Assembly: GCF_907177275.1 (NCBI RefSeq)
Contig: NZ_CAJSLV010000048.1
Location: 331,476-395,475, forward strand
Direction: 5' to 3'
Length of the DNA: 64,000 bases
DNA from: Actinacidiphila cocklensis
Lineage (GTDB): Bacteria; Actinomycetota; Actinomycetes; Streptomycetales; Streptomycetaceae
Of the stretch, positions 61,150-64,000 are shown one piece after another. Position 1 is the stretch's first letter; the number at the start of each line of letters is the position of its first letter. The notes beneath the pieces were generated by a model, which worked only from the letters and a program-made list of their open reading frames with translations, did not search any database and was not told the origin of the DNA. A program made the translations under genes and the position numbers.

Positions 61150-62556
61150 TCACCCGCCGGGGAGTACGGCGGGCTTGGCCGGGGTGTACAGCCAGGTCTG
61201 GAAGAAGCCGCCCAGGTCCTGGCCCGACAGGTGCTCGGCCAGCGTGCGGAATTCGGCGATGGTGCCGTTGCCGTAGCGGTGCTGGGCCGGCCAGGCCTTG
61301 AGCAGGGCGCGGAAGGCGTGGTCGCCGATGGTGGTGCGGAGCGCCTGGATGGCGACCGCGCCCCGGTCGTAGACGGCGTCGTCGAACTGCTTGGCCGGTC
61401 CCGGGTCGCCCGGCTCGACGGTCCAGAACGGGTCGTCGGCGGGGTAGGCGTCGTAGGTCTGCCGGGCGATCTGCTGGACCGTCCCCTTGCCCTGGTGCTC
61501 GGCCCACAGCCAGCTGCCGTAGGTGGCGAAGCCCTCGTTCAGCCAGATGTCGGACCAGCGGGCGAGCGAGACGTCGTCGCCCCACCACTGGTGGGACAGC
61601 TCGTGCGCGACGGTGCCGATGCCGTCGGTGGTGGCGAAGACCGCGGGGCTGTAGAAGACCCGGGTCTGCGCTTCGAGGGAGAAGTGCGTGGGCACGTCGG
61701 GGACGTAGCCGCCGGCCGCGTCGAACGGGTAGGGGCCGAACCAGCCGCTGAGGAAGTCGATGATCTCAGCCGTGCGCTCGACGCCGGCCCGCGCGTTGGC
61801 GGCGGTGGCCGCGGGCAGGCCGGAGCTGTAGGCGTTGATGACGGGTACACCGGCACGGGTGCGGCTGCGGGTGATGTCGAAGTGGCCCAGCGCGAGCGTG
61901 GCCAGATACGTGGCCTGCGGCTTGTCCTGGCGCCAGTGGTAGCCGGTCCAACCGTTCGCGGTGTGCTGGGAGACCAGCAGGCCGTTGCTGATCGCCTGCT
62001 CGCCGGCCGGGACCCGCACGTCGACGTCGTAGGTGGCCTTGTCCAGCGGGTGGTCGTTGCTGGGGAACCACCACCAGGCGGACTCGGGCTCGTTGGCGGC
62101 CACTCCGCCGTCCGGTGTGCGCTGCCAGGAGGTGAAGCCGTAGCGCTCGACGCTGGAGGGCACGCCCGAGTAGGTGACGGCGACGGTGATCCGGTGGCCG
62201 CGCGGGATCGGCCGGGCCGGGGTGACGACCAGCTCCTGCTCGCCGCTGGTGGCGAAGGCCGCCGGGCGGCCGTCCACGGTCACCTTGCTGACCGTCAGCG
62301 CGAAGTCCAGGTCGAAGCTGGTCAGGCCCTGGGTTGCGGTGGCCTGCAGGGTCGCGGTGCCGGAGAGCGTGTCGGTGGCGGGCTGGTAGCTGAGGTCGAG
62401 GTCGTAGTGGGAGACGTCGTAACCGCCGTTGCCGTACGTCGGGTAGTACGGGTCGCCGATGCCGGGTGCTCCCGGCCCCGCGTCGGCGGCGGATGCCGGG
62501 ATCACCAGCAGGAAGCCGAGGGCGGCGGCAGCGGGTGCGAGCAGTCTGAGACGCAC
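61150..62556 (-). CDS. Secreted M1-family zinc metallopeptidase
   Basis: A 468-residue secreted aminopeptidase-like enzyme. The signal peptide is RLRLLAPAAAALGFLLVIPASAADA. An N-terminal beta domain follows (YDVSHYDLDLSYQPATDTLSG). The catalytic domain has the zinc site VAHELSHQWWGD with the third ligand in LNEGFATYGSWLW. The exopeptidase motif expected as GAMEN reads FSLEAQTRVF here, so substrate recognition may differ. It lacks the C-terminal ERAP1-like half, as is typical of shorter members. GTG 62556 has GGAGG about 7 bases upstream. It probably releases amino acids from extracellular peptides. Confidence 0.9.
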   Translation of the reverse strand: MRLRLLAPAAAALGFLLVIPASAADAGPGAPGIGDPYYPTYGNGGYDVSHYDLDLSYQPATDTLSGTATLQATATQGLTSFDLDFALTVSKVTVDGRPAAFATSGEQELVVTPARPIPRGHRITVAVTYSGVPSSVERYGFTSWQRTPDGGVAANEPESAWWWFPSNDHPLDKATYDVDVRVPAGEQAISNGLLVSQHTANGWTGYHWRQDKPQATYLATLALGHFDITRSRTRAGVPVINAYSSGLPAATAANARAGVERTAEIIDFLSGWFGPYPFDAAGGYVPDVPTHFSLEAQTRVFYSPAVFATTDGIGTVAHELSHQWWGDDVSLARWSDIWLNEGFATYGSWLWAEHQGKGTVQQIARQTYDAYPADDPFWTVEPGDPGPAKQFDDAVYDRGAVAIQALRTTIGDHAFRALLKAWPAQHRYGNGTIAEFRTLAEHLSGQDLGGFFQTWLYTPAKPAVLPGG

Positions 62557-62820
62557 AGGGGTCCTCCAGCGCGGGGCGGTCCGCCCCATGGGTGGCAGGT
62601 ACACGACGACCCTAGAAAGTTCCGGCCGCCACAGCCACCCCGCGGCCCCCGTCTGTCGCAGAAACTTCACCCCGCGCAACACTCCGCCGCGGCAGCACCG
62701 GTGCGGCATCACCGGTGCGTCCCGGGAACACCGCGGCCCGCCGGCCCGTTCCCCCACGGACGGAGTGGATCACCCCGGCGAGCGGCTGACGCCACGGGTG
62801 CGGGCGGATAGGTTCACCAT
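62557..62820. promoter_or_regulatory. Divergent intergenic region, M1 peptidase / PP2C phosphatase
   Basis: No gene is seen in these 264 bases. CACCGGTGCG occurs twice in tandem at about 62696-62721 (with GCATCACCGG between) and could be an operator for either divergent gene. Confidence 0.4.
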
Positions 62821-63978
62821 GTGAAGATTGTCTGGCTGACCAGAACCCTCCAGCGGGTGGAGGGGGAGTATCTGGCGCGCTTGGGCCTGTCGCTGCCGCT
62901 GGCGTCCATCGGCATCGTCATCGCCGCGGACCTGATCGCGGGCCGGGACCACTTCCTCACCCCCGGCATCGTGGTGGCGCCGCCGCTCGCCGCGATCACC
63001 GTCACCTGGCGCAAAACCCTCTTCATCGGGGTGCTCGGGCTTTTCGTGCAGGCCGCGCTGGCCCCCTACGACGGCATCACCGACATCCCCGACCACGACG
63101 TCTTCTTCGGGCAGGCCTTCGCCTACGCCCTGGTCACCCTCTTCAGCGTGTACATCGCCTGGCGGCGGGAGACCGGGGCCAAGGCCTTCACCGCGATCGC
63201 CTCGGTCGCCGAGGCCGCCCAGCACGCCCTGATGCGCCCGCCGGACCCGCGCGTCGGCGGCGTACGGCTCGCCGTGCGCTACGTCTCGGCCGCCGACGCC
63301 GCGCAGATCGGCGGCGACCTCTACGCGGTGATCGAGACCCCGCACGGCGTAAGGGCGCTGATCGGCGACGTCCGCGGCAAGGGGCTCGCCGCGGTGCAGA
63401 CCTCTGCGGTGGTGCTCGGCGCGTTCCGGGAGGCGGCGTTCGACGAGGGCGGGCTCGACACGGTCGCCCGCCGCGTCGACACCAGCGTCGGGCGGCACGT
63501 CACCACCGGGGACTTCATCACCGCGCTCTTCGCGCAGTTCGACGACCCCGGCAGCGTCGAGCTGCTGCACTACGGCCATGTCGCTCCGCTGCGGGTCTCG
63601 CGGGACGGCGCGGTCCAGACGCTCGACCCCGCCGAGCCGTGGGTGCCGCTCGGCCTGGCCGACCTCGTGTCCGGCGGCCCCACGGCGTGGCGCGTGCCGA
63701 TGCTGCCGGGGGACGTCCTGGTGCTCTGCACCGACGGGGTGATCGAGGCCCGCAGCCCGCTCGACGGCACGTTCTACCCGCTCACCGAACGGGTCGGCCC
63801 GCTCATCGCCGGCGCGGGCACCGATCTCGACGCGGCGGTCGAACGGGTCTACGGCGACCTCCTCCGGCACGCCGGCGGCTCCCTCTCCGACGACGTCGTC
63901 CTCCTCCTCCTCTCCCCCCAGCCCAGCGCCCTCCCGGCCCACCCCCAGGAGCCGCCCCTCCCGGGGCACGTCGTGTAA
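62821..63978 (+). CDS. Membrane PP2C-type (RsbU/SpoIIE) serine phosphatase
   Basis: A 385-residue protein. An N-terminal membrane region of about four helices (residues 20-120: SIGIVIAADLIAG; FIGVLGLFVQAAL) has no recognised sensor domain. It is followed by a PP2C-like SpoIIE phosphatase domain from about 140 (IGGDLYAVIETPHGVRALIGDVRGKGLAAV; LVLCTDGVIEAR; LSDDVVLLLLSPQP). The metal-binding Asp residues in GGDLY, IGDVRGKG and TDGV are present. It probably dephosphorylates an anti-anti-sigma factor and so controls a stress or developmental sigma factor, but no partner gene lies in the window. GTG 62821 is used. The Pro-rich tail precedes a repeat fragment. Confidence 0.9.
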   Translation: MKIVWLTRTLQRVEGEYLARLGLSLPLASIGIVIAADLIAGRDHFLTPGIVVAPPLAAITVTWRKTLFIGVLGLFVQAALAPYDGITDIPDHDVFFGQAFAYALVTLFSVYIAWRRETGAKAFTAIASVAEAAQHALMRPPDPRVGGVRLAVRYVSAADAAQIGGDLYAVIETPHGVRALIGDVRGKGLAAVQTSAVVLGAFREAAFDEGGLDTVARRVDTSVGRHVTTGDFITALFAQFDDPGSVELLHYGHVAPLRVSRDGAVQTLDPAEPWVPLGLADLVSGGPTAWRVPMLPGDVLVLCTDGVIEARSPLDGTFYPLTERVGPLIAGAGTDLDAAVERVYGDLLRHAGGSLSDDVVLLLLSPQPSALPAHPQEPPLPGHVV

Positions 63979-64000
63979 TTGCCCCTTGCGGTGGGCTCGC
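63979..64000. repeat. Start of another intergenic repeat element (cut by window end)
   Basis: TTGCCCCTTGCGGTGGGCTC matches the repeat cluster (compare GCCGCTTGCGGTGGGCTCCC at about 46515-46534). Only 22 bases are in the window. Confidence 0.6.

Overview
The window is chromosomal DNA from a high-GC actinomycete, almost certainly a Streptomyces or a close relative within Streptomycetaceae. The signs are very high third-position GC, an adpA (bldH) gene directly followed by orn, a rare TTA codon in adpA, a CebR/CebEFG/BglC cellobiose locus with TGGGAGCGCTCCCA operators, and many secreted CBM2 proteins. Gene order from the acyl-CoA genes through glmS, adpA, orn, ceb and bglC matches what I recall of the Streptomyces coelicolor core chromosome. 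I recognise no transposase, integrase, CRISPR array or phage.

Layout. 1-1636: end of a NarL-type response regulator and its DesK-like kinase. 1661-10481: acyl-CoA and branched-chain amino acid catabolism. An acyl-CoA dehydrogenase/thioesterase pair and a TetR regulator lie on the minus strand. Diverging from them is an operon for methylcrotonyl-CoA carboxylase (two subunits), HMG-CoA lyase and AcdH, with a perfect double operator between. 10647-16280: a small conserved protein, glmS, a UspA protein, adpA, orn and tRNA-His. 16516-31885: a polysaccharide-degradation block with GH48 and GH5 cellulases, a GH64 beta-1,3-glucanase, a small membrane protein, cebR, cebEFG, the GH1 beta-glucosidase bglC and a GH18 chitinase. 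CebR-type operators are spread through it.

32015-43374: an OmpR-type two-component system with a divergent secreted protein, a spermidine-synthase-like methyltransferase, an XRE/TPR regulator with a divergent small protein, a secreted alpha/beta hydrolase, a large DUF2156 membrane protein, tRNA-Lys and two small conserved proteins. 43454-47956: a minus-strand set of three genes, an Upf1/Dna2-like SF1B helicase, a 528-residue protein of unknown function and a Cas4/RecB-like Fe-S nuclease. Together they look like a split, Dna2-like helicase-nuclease, and this is the least familiar system in the window. 47978-51099: a PAP2 membrane protein, a divergent TetR regulator, a histidine phosphatase and an OsmC protein. 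51115-53695: two tandem M6 metalloproteases. 54009-55787: a PAS-GGDEF-EAL protein. 55869-60249: a GH18 chitinase with DasR-like sites, a luciferase-like monooxygenase, an IclR regulator and a second identical tRNA-Lys. 60295-63978: a pentapeptide-repeat protein, an M1 peptidase and an RsbU-like phosphatase.

How the genes work together. Secreted cellulases would release cellobiose and cello-oligomers. CebEFG would import them (its ATPase is not encoded here), BglC would cleave them to glucose, and CebR would keep the block off until the sugar appears. The liu/mcc-type operon takes leucine-derived 3-methylcrotonyl-CoA toward acetyl-CoA and acetoacetate under the TetR repressor. Three dispersed patches of a GC-rich intergenic repeat and two tRNA-Lys genes in inverted orientation are the main non-coding structures.
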